Shown: positions 25,132 to 34,822, counted from the stretch's first letter. The stretch is 64,000 nucleotides of DNA from Stagnihabitans lacustris (GCF_025950525.1 NZ_JAPDGS010000005.1:182407-246406), one strand, 5' to 3'. Program-made: numbers and translations. Notes: generated by a model from the sequence alone, not told the origin.

Positions 25132-26046
25132 CTAGCCGCCGAAATGCGCCAGCACCCGTGTCAGGAAAGCGGCGCGCAGGTCGGGGCGCTCCATCAACAG
25201 CTCATGCCTTCCGCCTTGGGCCAGATGCAGGTCTGACCCGCGCCACCGCGCCATGCGTTCCGGGATCGCGCCCGGATCAACCACGCGTTCATCGGTGCCC
25301 ATCCCCGTCAGGCAGGGCACCTCGGGCGAGGGCAGGGCTGCCAGCGCCTCACATTCGGCCAAGACCGCCCCGGCAAAGGCAATCGACGGCCCCCCCAGCG
25401 CAAAGGCCGGGTTCGACCGGGCCTGATCCACCATCCGGTCCCACTGCGCCCGGTCCGAGGTCAACCGGTTCGCCTGAAACACCCCCTCGGCCACGATGTT
25501 GTGCCGCCCCGTGCCGGGCGCAAGCCAGCCCGATATCCCCAGCCGCCCCGCCACTTTCGGCAAGACCATGGCCAGCGGCCTTTGCCAGGCCGCCACCGGC
25601 ACGCCCCACAGCGGCGCCGAGAACGCCACCCGCCGAAAGGCCAGCCCCCGCATCAGCGCGCGCAGGCCGATGCAGCCGCCCATGGAATGAGCCAGCAGAT
25701 AGCGCGGCCCGGGGACCTTGGCCGCAAACGCCAGCACCGCATCCAGATCGACCTGATATTCCGCGAAATCCCCGACATGGGACCGCATCGGATCGGGCAA
25801 GGCGCGGTCCGACAGGCCCTGACCGCGCCAATCGACCGACACCACCGCATAGCCTGCCGCCACAAGATCCCCGGCAAGAACCCCGTATTTCTCAACATAT
25901 TCGGTCCAGCCGGGCAAAGCCACGATCAGGCCCCGCGTGCCGCCCTGCCACAGGGCGACCCGGATGCGCACCCCATCTCGGGTGCGCAGCCAGTGGGCAG
26001 AGGCCGCAGGCCCTCCCGCCAAAGCCTGATCATAAGGCGCGCTCAT
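25132..26046 (-). CDS. Alpha/beta hydrolase (lysophospholipase-like)
   Basis: 304 aa. Serine hydrolase of the Hydrolase_4 type: oxyanion region ALPGWTEYVEKYG, nucleophile elbow LAHSMGG (serine near residue 121), an acid in GMGTDERVV and a late histidine in GGRHELLMER. It has no signal peptide, so it is probably cytoplasmic or membrane-associated, acting on monoacylglycerol or lysophospholipid-like esters. It lies 10 bases after the SCP2 protein gene on the same strand. Confidence 0.82.
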   Translation of the reverse strand: MSAPYDQALAGGPAASAHWLRTRDGVRIRVALWQGGTRGLIVALPGWTEYVEKYGVLAGDLVAAGYAVVSVDWRGQGLSDRALPDPMRSHVGDFAEYQVDLDAVLAFAAKVPGPRYLLAHSMGGCIGLRALMRGLAFRRVAFSAPLWGVPVAAWQRPLAMVLPKVAGRLGISGWLAPGTGRHNIVAEGVFQANRLTSDRAQWDRMVDQARSNPAFALGGPSIAFAGAVLAECEALAALPSPEVPCLTGMGTDERVVDPGAIPERMARWRGSDLHLAQGGRHELLMERPDLRAAFLTRVLAHFGG

Positions 26047-26056
26047 GCCCGCCGCC

Positions 26057-26335
26057 TCATGCCAAGGCAGCGCCCAGCTTCATCGCCAGCCCCATCGACC
26101 CATCGACCTTCAGCTTGCCCGTCATGAAGGCCACCGTGGCCGAGGTATTGCCCGACAAAAGCCCCTCAAAGACCTCGGACGCGGCGGTCAGCGTTACATC
26201 CGCCGGCTCATCCCCGGCGCGCGGCCCGTTTTCGTCCAGCATCAGCGTCCCTTCGCCGATGAAAACGAACTTCGCCACCGCGTCAAAGCTCTTGCCCTGC
26301 AGCGCCGCCACGGCGGTCTCGATCACTTTGCTCAT
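26057..26335 (-). CDS. SCP2 sterol-transfer domain protein
   Basis: 92 aa, a single SCP2 domain: the short conserved fold with ADVTLTAASEVFEGLLSG and the C-terminal FMTGKLKVDGSMGLAMKLG. It is a small soluble lipid-binding protein. It is probably co-transcribed with the following alpha/beta hydrolase, so the two may handle the same lipid. Divergent from the TPR protein gene. Confidence 0.88.
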   Translation of the reverse strand: MSKVIETAVAALQGKSFDAVAKFVFIGEGTLMLDENGPRAGDEPADVTLTAASEVFEGLLSGNTSATVAFMTGKLKVDGSMGLAMKLGAALA

Positions 26336-26399
26336 TCACGTCTCCATTGACAGCCAAAGCCCCACTGGCATTTCCGGCCCGATGCGTTACCTTGACCTT

Positions 26400-26990
26400 A
26401 TGAAAGCCCGAGCCGCCCTTGCCAATGGTTTCGTTGCGTCGCTTTTCGTCCTTTGGGCGGCGGGCGCCCAAGCCGATTTAAAGAATCTGCCCGATTCGCA
26501 AAATCCGGCCGGTTCGGCCAAGCTGGATGAGCTGTTCCAGCAATTGCAAAGCTCTGACGATGCCGCGGCTGCAGCGATCACCGAAGATATCTGGCGCGAA
26601 TGGTCGAAATCGGGCTCTGCCGCCATGGACCTTTTGTTGCAGCGCGGCGAGGCGGCCATGGCCATGGGCGATCCGATGACCGCCATAGACCATGCCAGCG
26701 CGCTGATCGACCACGCCCCCGATTTCGCCGAAGCCTATAACCTGCGCGCCACGGCCTATTTCCAGATGGGCGAACTGGGCCTGTCGCTTGGCGATATCTC
26801 GCGCACCTTGGCCCTGAACCCGCGGCATTTCGGGGCTCTGGCGGGGCTTGGTGCGATCTTTGAAGAGCTGAACGAGCCCGCCAAGGCGCTGGAGGTCTAC
26901 CGCGAGGCGCTGAAGATCAACCCCCATATGCCCGATGTGGCAGAGGCCATCGCCCGGATCGACACCAAGATCGGCGGGCAGGAACTGTAA
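26400..26990 (+). CDS. Periplasmic TPR-repeat protein
   Basis: 196 aa from the ATG at 26400; an in-frame ATG at 26382 is an alternative, as neither has a strong ribosome-binding site. The first 24 residues are a signal peptide ending AAGAQA. The C-terminal half has two to three TPR units with ADFAEAYNLRATAYFQMGE and HFGALAGLGAIFEEL. It probably scaffolds protein contacts in the periplasm. The stop is 1 base before the helicase ATG, so the two are co-transcribed. Confidence 0.78.
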   Translation: MKARAALANGFVASLFVLWAAGAQADLKNLPDSQNPAGSAKLDELFQQLQSSDDAAAAAITEDIWREWSKSGSAAMDLLLQRGEAAMAMGDPMTAIDHASALIDHAPDFAEAYNLRATAYFQMGELGLSLGDISRTLALNPRHFGALAGLGAIFEELNEPAKALEVYREALKINPHMPDVAEAIARIDTKIGGQEL

Positions 26991-26991
26991 T

Positions 26992-29900
26992 ATGGCCGAA
27001 AGACCCGTGGTGACGGCGGTCCTTGGACCGACCAACACCGGCAAGACTCATTATGCCATCGAACGCATGCTGTCGCATCGCACGGGGGTCTTTGGCCTGC
27101 CGCTGCGTCTGCTTGCGCGTGAGGTCTATGACCGGATCGTCAAGTCCCGGGGGCCGTCCTGTGTGGCGCTGGTCACGGGCGAGGAACGCATCATCCCCGA
27201 CCGCCCGCAATATTGGGTGGCGACGACCGAGGCCATGCCTTTGGAGATCGGCGCCGATTTCGTGGCCGTGGACGAGATCCAGCTGTGCGCCGACCCGGAA
27301 CGCGGCCATGTCTTTACCGAACGCCTTTTGCACGCGCGCGGCCTGGTCGAGACGGTGTTCCTGGGCTCTGATACGATGCGCGGCGCGATTGCGGGGCTGA
27401 TCCCCGGCGTGCAATTCGTGAAAAAGGACCGGATGTCGACCCTGACCTTTGCGGGCTCGAAAAAGATCGGGCGGATGCCGGAACGGTCGGCCATCGTGGG
27501 GTTTTCGGTCGAAAACGTCTATGCCATGGCGGAACTTCTGCGCCGCACCAAGGGAGGCGCGGCCGTGGTCATGGGCGCTTTGTCCCCCCGGACGCGCAAC
27601 GCCCAGGTCGCCATGTATCAAAACGGCGATGTCGATTACCTGGTGGCCACGGATGCCATCGGCATGGGGCTGAACCTGGACATCCGCCATGTGGCCTTTT
27701 CCTCCACCGCCAAGTTCGACGGCCGAAGGATGCGCAGTCTGAACACGCAAGAGATCGGCCAGATCGCAGGCCGGGCAGGGCGGCATACCGAGAACGGCAC
27801 CTTTGGCATCACCGGCGAGGCCCGCCCCTTCGACGAAGAGGAAATCGAGGCCATCGAGAACCACCGCTTTCAGCCGGTCAAAAAGCTGATGTGGCGCAAT
27901 GCGGATCTCGATTTCGGCACGGCGGAGCGCCTGATCCGAAGCCTCGAGGCGCCGACCCATGACCCCTGGCTGTCGCGTGCGCGGGATGCCGATGACGTCC
28001 TGGCGCTGAAGGCACTGTCGAACGACCCCGACGTCAAGGAAAAACTGACCGGCGCGCCGCGGGTGAAACTGCTCTGGGATGTCTGCCGCGTGCCCGATTT
28101 CCGCAGCACCTCGGAAAGCGAACATTACGCCCTTCTGACCCGGCTTTTCGAATTCCTGACCGGCAAGGGCCTGGCCCAGACCCGAATCCCGCAAGATTGG
28201 CTCGCAAAAGCCGTCGAACGCATCGACAAACCGGGCGGTGACATTGACACGCTATCGAAAAGGCTGGCCTATATCCGCACCTGGACCTATGTGGCCCAGC
28301 GTCGCAACTGGGTCGAGGATGAAACCCATTGGCGGCAAGAGACACGTGCAGTAGAAGACCGCTTGTCGGATGCGTTGCATCTGGCTTTGACACAACGATT
28401 TGTCGACCGGCGCACCAGCGTTCTGCTGCGGCGGTTGAAGCAAAAGGAGACCCTCGTGGCCGAGGTGAATGACAAGGGTGAAGTGACGGTTGAGGGCGAG
28501 TTCGTCGGCCGTCTGGAAGGCTTCCGCTTCCAGCAGGATGCCAGCGCCTCGCCAGAGGCAGCGGCGACCTTGCGGACGGCAGCCCTTGCGGCGCTGCGTC
28601 CCGAGTTCCACCTGCGGGCGGACCGGTTCTACAACGCGCCGGACCCCGAGATGGATTACACGACGCAAGGCGGGCTCATGTGGGGCTCGACCGCGATCGG
28701 CAAGCTCGTCAAGGGTGCCGATCCGATGCGTCCCTCGGTCGAGGTCTTCGTCGACGAAGAGGCCGGTCCCGATGTGGCCGACAAGGTGCGCCGCAGGGCT
28801 CAGCACTTCATCGACCGCAAGGTTGCGGCCCTGTTCGAGCCGCTGTCGGTCCTGTCCAAGGACGAGACGCTGACCGGTCTGGCCAAGGGTCTGGCCTTCC
28901 GCCTGGTCGAACAGATGGGCGTCATCCAGCGCGAGGATATCGCGGCCGATGTCAAATCGCTGGACCAGGAACAGCGCGGCGTGTTGCGCAAGCATGGCGT
29001 GCGCTTTGGCCAGTTCACCGTGTTTTTGCCCGTGCTCTTGAAGCCCGCGCCGACCCGTCTGCGCTTGGTGCTTCATAGCCTCTGGGCCGGCCTGCAGGAA
29101 TTCCCCGAGGCGCCGCCTCCGGGCCTGGTCACGATCCCCAATATCGCCGAACTGCCGCGCAGCCATTATACTTTGTCGGGCTATCACCCGGCAGGGGCGC
29201 GGGCGATCCGCATCGACATGCTGGAACGTCTGGCCGATATCCTGCGCACCAAGGATAGCCGCGTGGGGTTCGAGGCGACGCCGGATATGCTGTCCATCAC
29301 CGGCATGACGCTGGAGCAATTCGCCGGCCTGATGGAGGGCCTGGGCTACAAGGGCGAGAAGGCCGAGCGTCCCAAGGTCAAGGCCGCCGTCGTGGCGCCC
29401 GAGCCCCTGGCCGAGGCGCCCGCCAATCCGATCCCGGAAGAAGTGTCCCTGCTGGCCCCCGCGCCTGTCGAGGAACCGGTGGCCGTCGAGGGCGCCGAAG
29501 AAGCTGCCGAAGAAGCCGCGCCTGCGGTCGAGATGGAGGCCTTCATCACCTTCACCTGGGCGCCGAAACCCCGGGCCCGTCCCGAACGCGCCCCCCGTCC
29601 TCAGGGAGATCGTCCGCAGGGGGATCGTCCGCAAGGGGATCGTCCTCAGGGCGACCGCCCCCGCCGCGAAGGCGACCGTCCGAAAGGCGACCGCCCGCAG
29701 GGGGGCCGTCCGCCCCGCGCTGACCAGACCCGTCCTGACCAGAACCGCGCGCCCAAGCCCGAGGGCGAGGCTGTCGTGGCGACTGAAGGCGCAGAGGCTC
29801 CGCGCCCGCCCCGTGCGGAGCGCGCAGACAAGCGTCCTGACCGCAAGGACTTCAAGGGCGGCGACCGCAAGGACTTCAAAGGGGATCGCAACAACGATCG

Positions 29901-30009
29901 CAACAAGGGTGGCGAAAAGCCCAAGTTCGAGGCCCGCCCCCCGCGTGCCGACAAGCCCGTGGACCCGGACAATCCCTTCTCTGTCCTCGCAAGCCTGAAA
30001 CTGAAGTAA
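26992..30009 (+). CDS. Suv3-like DExH RNA helicase with disordered basic tail
   Basis: 1005 aa. Walker A GPTNTGKT at residues 9-18, the DEIQ box near residue 95, and a helicase C domain with ATDAIGMGLNLDI and IAGRAGR, as in mitochondrial SUV3 and its alphaproteobacterial relatives. From about residue 800 the protein becomes Ala/Glu/Pro-rich and then carries repeats of GDRPQ and DRKDFKG, a basic tail likely to bind RNA. The start follows the TPR stop by 1 base. Likely role: RNA unwinding in decay or ribosome biogenesis. It leads the conserved helicase-hslR-fdxA-carD cluster. Confidence 0.85.
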   Translation: MAERPVVTAVLGPTNTGKTHYAIERMLSHRTGVFGLPLRLLAREVYDRIVKSRGPSCVALVTGEERIIPDRPQYWVATTEAMPLEIGADFVAVDEIQLCADPERGHVFTERLLHARGLVETVFLGSDTMRGAIAGLIPGVQFVKKDRMSTLTFAGSKKIGRMPERSAIVGFSVENVYAMAELLRRTKGGAAVVMGALSPRTRNAQVAMYQNGDVDYLVATDAIGMGLNLDIRHVAFSSTAKFDGRRMRSLNTQEIGQIAGRAGRHTENGTFGITGEARPFDEEEIEAIENHRFQPVKKLMWRNADLDFGTAERLIRSLEAPTHDPWLSRARDADDVLALKALSNDPDVKEKLTGAPRVKLLWDVCRVPDFRSTSESEHYALLTRLFEFLTGKGLAQTRIPQDWLAKAVERIDKPGGDIDTLSKRLAYIRTWTYVAQRRNWVEDETHWRQETRAVEDRLSDALHLALTQRFVDRRTSVLLRRLKQKETLVAEVNDKGEVTVEGEFVGRLEGFRFQQDASASPEAAATLRTAALAALRPEFHLRADRFYNAPDPEMDYTTQGGLMWGSTAIGKLVKGADPMRPSVEVFVDEEAGPDVADKVRRRAQHFIDRKVAALFEPLSVLSKDETLTGLAKGLAFRLVEQMGVIQREDIAADVKSLDQEQRGVLRKHGVRFGQFTVFLPVLLKPAPTRLRLVLHSLWAGLQEFPEAPPPGLVTIPNIAELPRSHYTLSGYHPAGARAIRIDMLERLADILRTKDSRVGFEATPDMLSITGMTLEQFAGLMEGLGYKGEKAERPKVKAAVVAPEPLAEAPANPIPEEVSLLAPAPVEEPVAVEGAEEAAEEAAPAVEMEAFITFTWAPKPRARPERAPRPQGDRPQGDRPQGDRPQGDRPRREGDRPKGDRPQGGRPPRADQTRPDQNRAPKPEGEAVVATEGAEAPRPPRAERADKRPDRKDFKGGDRKDFKGDRNNDRNKGGEKPKFEARPPRADKPVDPDNPFSVLASLKLK
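29596..29712 (+). repeat. Coding 15-bp repeats for GDRPQ pentapeptides
   Basis: Within the helicase gene, a 15-base unit encoding GDRPQ occurs four times nearly perfectly, then degenerates into GDRPRRE, GDRPKGDRPQ and GGRP. The DNA is nearly identical between the first units, so the array has expanded recently by slippage. Confidence 0.8.
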
Positions 30010-30330
30010 GTGGCGGGTCCGGGTGGAAAATCCGGACCCCTGCAAGCGCGCCTGCGGCTGGACAAATGGCTGTGGCAGGCGCGCTTCTTCAAGACGCGCG
30101 ACCTTGCCTCAGAGGTGGTCACCGAAGGCCACCTGCGGCTCAACGGTCAGCATTGTCGGAAGCCCGGCCATGGCATAGGCCCCGGCGATGTCCTGACCTT
30201 TGCCCAAGGCGAAACCATCCGCGTGATCAAGGTCCTGGACCTTGGCCAGCGCCGAGGGCCCGCTTCCGAGGCAGAGACGCTTTATCTTGACCTTGATCCC
30301 CGTGACGATGGCGCTTCGCATCTTGAATGA
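30010..30330 (+). CDS. hslR: S4-domain RNA-binding protein (Hsp15-like)
   Basis: 106 aa. The S4 domain RLDKWLWQARFFKTRDLA and GHLRLNGQ form the RNA-binding surface seen in Hsp15, which in E. coli recycles stalled 50S subunits bearing nascent chains. The GTG start at 30010 immediately follows the helicase TAA. It lacks the long C-terminal tail of E. coli Hsp15, which is usual in this lineage. Confidence 0.85.
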   Translation: MAGPGGKSGPLQARLRLDKWLWQARFFKTRDLASEVVTEGHLRLNGQHCRKPGHGIGPGDVLTFAQGETIRVIKVLDLGQRRGPASEAETLYLDLDPRDDGASHLE

Positions 30331-30378
30331 TCCGCCCGCATTGGGTAGCAAGACGCCGCGCAAGAAGGATGACCTGAT

Positions 30379-30717
30379 ATGACCTATGTCGTGACCGACA
30401 ATTGCATCGCCTGCAAATACACCGATTGCGTCGAGGTTTGCCCCGTGGATTGCTTCTACGAGGGCGAAAACATGCTGGTCATCCATCCCGATGAATGTAT
30501 CGACTGCGGCGTCTGTGAGCCCGAATGCCCCGCCGATGCAATCCGGCCCGATACAGAACCGGATCTGGACCATTGGGTGACGTTCAACCGCAAATATGCC
30601 GAGATGTGGCCGGTGATCATCACCAAGAAGGACGCGCTTCCCGAGGCCACCGAACGGGACGGCGAGACCGGGAAACTGGCGAAATACTTCTCCGAAGGCG
30701 CGGGCCCCGGCGGCTGA
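30379..30717 (+). CDS. fdxA: 7Fe-8S ferredoxin
   Basis: 112 aa. It has two cluster-binding motifs, [14 protein letters not shown] and [12 protein letters not shown], with the non-cluster aspartate arrangement and long C-terminal extension of the FdxA family. It would carry one 3Fe-4S and one 4Fe-4S cluster and serve as a cytoplasmic electron carrier. The start follows a GAAGGATG stretch. The position between hslR and carD is conserved in the order. Confidence 0.95.
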   Translation: MTYVVTDNCIACKYTDCVEVCPVDCFYEGENMLVIHPDECIDCGVCEPECPADAIRPDTEPDLDHWVTFNRKYAEMWPVIITKKDALPEATERDGETGKLAKYFSEGAGPGG

Positions 30718-30827
30718 ACCGGCTGGCTGATTCGCGATTGCGGCGCGCGCATGGCGGCTTTGCGAAGCCCGCGCGCCCTTTAGCCCTGATTCTTGGTTGA
30801 TGCCCTTGCTTGTGCTGCATGGCATGC

Positions 30828-30856
30828 TTGGAAAATCGCAAATTTTGTGTTATACC
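30828..30856 (+). promoter_or_regulatory. Sigma-70-type promoter upstream of carD
   Basis: TTGGAA (30828-30833), a 17-base spacer, then TATACC (30851-30856), in an AT-rich island within the 287-base gap after fdxA. It would start a leader of about 140 bases before the carD ATG at 31005. In Rhodobacter, CarD itself acts at promoters of this general kind, so autoregulation is possible. Confidence 0.5.
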
Positions 30857-31004
30857 GAAGTCACAATCCAATACGGATGCTTGTGACGACGGGCCATGCG
30901 CCCTTGCTGAACCAGCTGAAGACTTGGGACCTGTTGGCCGTGGCCTTGCTGCGGTCAATGCATTTTCGTCTGTGTATCAGGACGTCTGAAGGATAAGACC
31001 CTCA

Positions 31005-31514
31005 ATGACCAAATCGAAGAAGCCCGACTTCCGCCCCGATGATTTCGTGGTCTATCCCGCGCATGGCGTGGGCAAGATCATCAACATCGAAGATCAGGAA
31101 ATCGCGGGCATCCGCCTGGAACTGTTCGTGATCTCGTTCGAAAAAGACAAGATGACGCTGCGGGTTCCGACCCATAAGGCGACCGAAATCGGCATGCGTC
31201 CGCTGTCGGCGCCTGATGTCGTGACCAAGGCGCTGGACACGCTGAAGGGCAAGGCCAAGGTCAAGCGCGCCATGTGGTCGCGTCGGGCGCAGGAATATGA
31301 ACAAAAGATCAACTCGGGCGACCTGATGGCGATTGCCGAAGTGGTCCGCGACCTGCACCGCAGCGATGACCAGCGCGAGCAGTCCTATTCCGAACGCCAG
31401 CTTTACGAGGCCGCCTTGGAGCGTCTGACCCGCGAAGTCGCCGCCGTCGCTGGCGTCGACGAGGCCGGCGCGCAAAAGAAGGTCGACGAGGTTCTGTTGG
31501 GCCGCGCGGCCTAA
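31005..31514 (+). CDS. carD: CarD-family transcriptional regulator
   Basis: 169 aa. N-terminal RNA-polymerase-interaction domain starts FRPDDFVVYPAHGVGKI, and a helical C-terminal DNA-binding domain follows, ending in KKVDEVLLGRAA. CarD binds the RNA polymerase beta subunit and stabilises open complexes at rRNA and housekeeping promoters. A good hairpin terminator follows at 31535. Confidence 0.95.
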   Translation: MTKSKKPDFRPDDFVVYPAHGVGKIINIEDQEIAGIRLELFVISFEKDKMTLRVPTHKATEIGMRPLSAPDVVTKALDTLKGKAKVKRAMWSRRAQEYEQKINSGDLMAIAEVVRDLHRSDDQREQSYSERQLYEAALERLTREVAAVAGVDEAGAQKKVDEVLLGRAA

Positions 31515-31534
31515 GACCCGTGCCACGGCATCAG

Positions 31535-31558
31535 GGCGGTCCTTCGGGGCCGCCTTTT
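31535..31558 (+). terminator. Intrinsic terminator of carD
   Basis: An 8-bp stem (GGCGGTCC with GGGCCGCC, one wobble) with a short loop is followed directly by TTTTGCTT, 20 bases after the carD stop. Confidence 0.75.
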
Positions 31559-31676
31559 GCTTATGCGGGGGGGCCCGCGGTGGCGGATGTCGCGAAAGCG
31601 CGGGCAAGCGTCCGCGACGCTCTGGCATAAGCCGCGCCGATTGGGTAGGGCAGGGCAAAGCCACAAGGATGCCGCC

Positions 31677-32672
31677 ATGACGCTTGATGATTTCCGCGCC
31701 CTGATCGCCGATCTTCCCTCTGCCGATGGGGCCGCCATGGCCGGGGCCCTGATGCGCAACGGCCAGCTGACCAAGCCGCCGGGGGCGCTGGGGCGGCTGG
31801 AGGGCGTGGCCTTCTGGCTGGCCGGCTGGCAGGGCTCGGACAAGCCGCGCATCCTGTCGCCCCAGATCGCGATTTTTGCCGGCAATCATGGCGTGGTGGC
31901 CCAGGGCGTTTCGGCCTTCCCGCCCGAAGTCACCGTGCAGATGGTGGCCAACTTCCAGCATGGCGGGGCGGCGGTGAACCAGCTGGCCCGCGTGGCCGGG
32001 GCCGCGATGACCGTGACCGCGCTGGACCTTGACCGTCCGACGGCCGATTTCACCGCACAGGATGCGATGACGGCCGAAGAAACCGCCGCAGCCCTTCAGG
32101 CCGGCTGGGACGCTGTCGCCGAGACCTCTGACCTTCTGGTCCCCGGCGAGATGGGGATCGGCAACACGACCTCGGCTGCGGCCCTTGCGCTGGCGCTTTA
32201 TGGCGGCGCGCCCGAGGATTGGGTGGGCCGTGGCACCGGCGTCGATGATGCGGGGCTGGCGCGCAAGGCCAGCGCCGTCGCCCGCGGCGTGGCCCGCCTG
32301 ACCACGCGTGATCCCCTGGCCGTCCTGTCCGCCCTGGGCGGCCGCGAGATCGCCGCGATGGCCGGCGCCATCCTGCGCGCGCGCCACCTGCGCATCCCGG
32401 TCCTGCTGGATGGCTTCATCGCCTGTTCCGCCGCCGCCGTGCTGCAATCGGCCAATCCTGCCGCGCTGGATCATTGCTTGGCCGCCCATGTCAGCGCCGA
32501 AGCCGCCCATGGCCGCCTCCTGGCCGCGCTGAAGAAAGAGCCGCTTTTGAACCTGGGCCTGCGCCTTGGCGAGGGCTCGGGGGCCGCCCTCGCCATCAAC
32601 ATCGTGCGCGCAGCCGCCGAGTGCCATTCCTCGATGGCCACCTTTGCCGAAGCCGGGGTGGCCGGCGGCTAA
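31677..32672 (+). CDS. cobT: Nicotinate-nucleotide-dimethylbenzimidazole phosphoribosyltransferase
   Basis: 331 aa. It shows the CobT/CobU signature with [17 protein letters not shown], the active-site region [16 protein letters not shown], and the catalytic glutamate near the end in [10 protein letters not shown]. It makes alpha-ribazole phosphate for the lower ligand of cobalamin. ATG 31677 gives the canonical N-terminus; an upstream open frame overlaps the carD terminator. No other cob genes are in the window. Confidence 0.93.
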   Translation: MTLDDFRALIADLPSADGAAMAGALMRNGQLTKPPGALGRLEGVAFWLAGWQGSDKPRILSPQIAIFAGNHGVVAQGVSAFPPEVTVQMVANFQHGGAAVNQLARVAGAAMTVTALDLDRPTADFTAQDAMTAEETAAALQAGWDAVAETSDLLVPGEMGIGNTTSAAALALALYGGAPEDWVGRGTGVDDAGLARKASAVARGVARLTTRDPLAVLSALGGREIAAMAGAILRARHLRIPVLLDGFIACSAAAVLQSANPAALDHCLAAHVSAEAAHGRLLAALKKEPLLNLGLRLGEGSGAALAINIVRAAAECHSSMATFAEAGVAGG

Positions 32673-32781
32673 CCCCTCCTGCGCGGCGCTTTGGCCCTAC
32701 CAGCGGGGCGCCCCGCTGCCCCCTCCTGCGGGGGCGCCCCCGCCCCTCCTGCGGGGCGCCCCCGCCCCTCCTGCGCGGCGC
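32673..32781. repeat. GC-rich short repeats after cobT
   Basis: CCCCTCCTGCG recurs at 32673, 32720, 32743 and 32765. The last three are 22-23 bases apart and embedded in GGGGCGCCCC palindromes. It lies between convergent cobT and the antiporter gene, with no coding potential I can support. Confidence 0.7.
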
Positions 32782-32814
32782 CCCGGGCCCTTCCAACGCG
32801 CCCCCTTCTTTCCT

Positions 32815-32879
32815 TTCATACTGGCTCAAATATTCCACGGGAGGGTCCGGGAGGGTGTGAAACCCTCCCGGGCGTTCCG
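32815..32879 (+). repeat. Dispersed hairpin element, diverged copy C
   Basis: It shares the plan of the 23233 copy: a CAAATATTCCACGGG tail, then stem CCGGGAGGG / CCCTCCCGG (32847-32855, 32863-32871) around the same TGTGAAA loop, then GTTCCG. It sits between the convergent ends of cobT and the antiporter gene, fitting a terminator role. Confidence 0.75.
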
Positions 32880-32920
32880 CAAGTGACCGGCCAGGGCGTG
32901 AAACCTCCCGCCCACCCCCC

Positions 32921-34822
32921 TCAGTCCTTCTCCGGCTCCATCGGCCGCAGGTCATAGATCTCGTCGATCAGCGCGGTTTCCAGGTCGCGGTCCAACTGCT
33001 TGGCGCGTTCGACATAGGCCGGGTTCTGGTCCACCGGCTGACCCGGCACCCAAAGCTCGGCCAGATCGCGCATCGCAGACCGGTCCATCCGGAAATAGGC
33101 CTTGGACAGCGCCGAGGCCTCGTAATCCGAAAACCCCATATTCTCCAGCACATAGCGCCCGGCCCGCAGGGAGGAGTCAAAGGTCTCGCGCACGATGTCA
33201 TTCGCGCCGGCCTGATACAGCTCATAGACATGGACCCGGTCGCGCGCGCGGGCCACGATATGCAGGTCATCGCGCCGCCCGCGGGCAAAGCGCACGATCT
33301 GCACCGCCTTGACCGGGTCATCCACCGTGACGACCAGAACCCGCGCCTCGGACAGGCCCGCCGCCTCCAGCAGTTCGGGCCGCGACGGATCGCCGTAATA
33401 GCCCTTCACGCCAAAGCGCCGCATCGTCTCGATCATCCCCGGATCGGCATCCAGCACCACCGTCGGCACCCCGGAATGTCGCACCAGCCGGTTGACCACC
33501 TGACCAAACCGCCCGATCCCCGCAATGATCACCGAGCCCTTCTCGTCGATCGCATCCGCAGGCTGCTCCAGCACCCGCCCCGCCAACCGCTTGGCGATGA
33601 AGTCGAAGGCCAAAAACAGCAAGGGCGTCAGCAGCATCGACAAAGAGATCACCAGCTGCGCCATCTGCCCCGCCACGATGGGCAAGGTCCCCTCGCTGCG
33701 CGCCACCGAAATCACCAGAAAGCCGAACTCGCCGCCCTGCGCCAGGCCCAGCGTGAACAGCACCCGCCCCCGCGGTTTCAGCCGGAACAGCCGCGCGATG
33801 ACCTGCAAGATCACCGCCTTGATCGCGATCAGCCCAAAGGTCCAGGCCGCGATGGTCAGGGGCTCGCGCAGCATCAGGGCGAAGTTGACGCCGACGCCCA
33901 CGGTCATGAAAAACAGCCCCATGAGCAAGCCCTTGAAGGGCTGCAAATCCGCCTCCAGCTGATGGCGGAACTCCGAGTTCGCCAGAACCACCCCGGCCAC
34001 AAAGGTCCCCAGCGCGGGCGACAGGCCCACCAGCACCATCAAGAAGGCGATCCCCAGCACCAGAAGCAGCGACACGAAGGTCGACATCTCGGGCAGGCGT
34101 GCGGCATGGACAAAGCGAAAGATCGGCCGGCTGACATAATGGCCGACCAGCACGATGGCCACCACGACCGCCAGCGTCAGCGTCGTCATGGCCCAGGCCG
34201 GTAGCCCTTGGACGAAATGCACCAGGGGTTCGGCCAGGCCCGCATCATGGGGCGCGACCGTCGTCGGATTGGTCACGCCAAAGGTCTCGGCTGACAGGGT
34301 CGCGATTTCGGGCAGCACCAAAAGCGGCATGATCGACAGGATCGGCACCACCGCCAGATCCTGTGCCAGCAGAACCGAAAACACCGCCCTGCCGCCGCCC
34401 GTCCCCATCAGGTTCTTTTCGGCCAGGGTCTGCAGCACGATGGCGGTCGAGGACATGGCCCCGATCATCCCCAGCGCCAGGGCCACTTGCCATTGCTCTC
34501 CGGCCATGAACAGCGCCCCCGCCAGGGCCGCGATGGTCAAGCCGACCTGCAGCCCCCCCATGCCAAACAGCCGCTTGCGCATGTCCCACAGATGGGCGGG
34601 CTCCAGTTCCAGCCCGATCAGGAACAGCATCAGCACGACGCCGAATTCCGCGACATGCTGCAGGTCAGCGGTCTCGGCCCCCGCAAGCCCCATGACCGGC
34701 CCCATCAGGATGCCCGCCGTCAGATAACCCAGAACCGAGCCAAGCCCCAGCCGGATCGACAGCGGCACCACCAACACGGCCGCGCCCAGATAGATTGACG
34801 CTTGCAGCAGGAAACTTTCCAT
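32921..34822 (-). CDS. CPA2-family potassium/proton antiporter with RCK domain (KefB/KefC-like)
   Basis: 633 aa. The N-terminal 380 residues form the CPA2 exchanger, with about 12 hydrophobic spans and the conserved MIGAMSSTAIVLQTL and LLAQDLAVVPIL segments. A TrkA-N (RCK) domain follows with NAD motif IAGIGRFGQVVNRL near residue 405. Start ATG 34822 has AAAGGA upstream; an earlier ATG at 34840 is less well placed. It exports K+ or exchanges it for protons under electrophilic or osmotic stress. No KefF/KefG partner is adjacent. Confidence 0.87.
   Translation of the reverse strand: MESFLLQASIYLGAAVLVVPLSIRLGLGSVLGYLTAGILMGPVMGLAGAETADLQHVAEFGVVLMLFLIGLELEPAHLWDMRKRLFGMGGLQVGLTIAALAGALFMAGEQWQVALALGMIGAMSSTAIVLQTLAEKNLMGTGGGRAVFSVLLAQDLAVVPILSIMPLLVLPEIATLSAETFGVTNPTTVAPHDAGLAEPLVHFVQGLPAWAMTTLTLAVVVAIVLVGHYVSRPIFRFVHAARLPEMSTFVSLLLVLGIAFLMVLVGLSPALGTFVAGVVLANSEFRHQLEADLQPFKGLLMGLFFMTVGVGVNFALMLREPLTIAAWTFGLIAIKAVILQVIARLFRLKPRGRVLFTLGLAQGGEFGFLVISVARSEGTLPIVAGQMAQLVISLSMLLTPLLFLAFDFIAKRLAGRVLEQPADAIDEKGSVIIAGIGRFGQVVNRLVRHSGVPTVVLDADPGMIETMRRFGVKGYYGDPSRPELLEAAGLSEARVLVVTVDDPVKAVQIVRFARGRRDDLHIVARARDRVHVYELYQAGANDIVRETFDSSLRAGRYVLENMGFSDYEASALSKAYFRMDRSAMRDLAELWVPGQPVDQNPAYVERAKQLDRDLETALIDEIYDLRPMEPEKD

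Noticed and set aside
30793..30996. 67-aa open frame between fdxA and carD
   Set aside because: It overlaps the best promoter (30828-30856), lacks a ribosome-binding site and has no family resemblance.
32673..32920. Repeats after cobT considered as a CRISPR array
   Set aside because: The shared unit is only about 11 bases, spacing is irregular, there are no unique spacers of constant length, and no cas genes are present.
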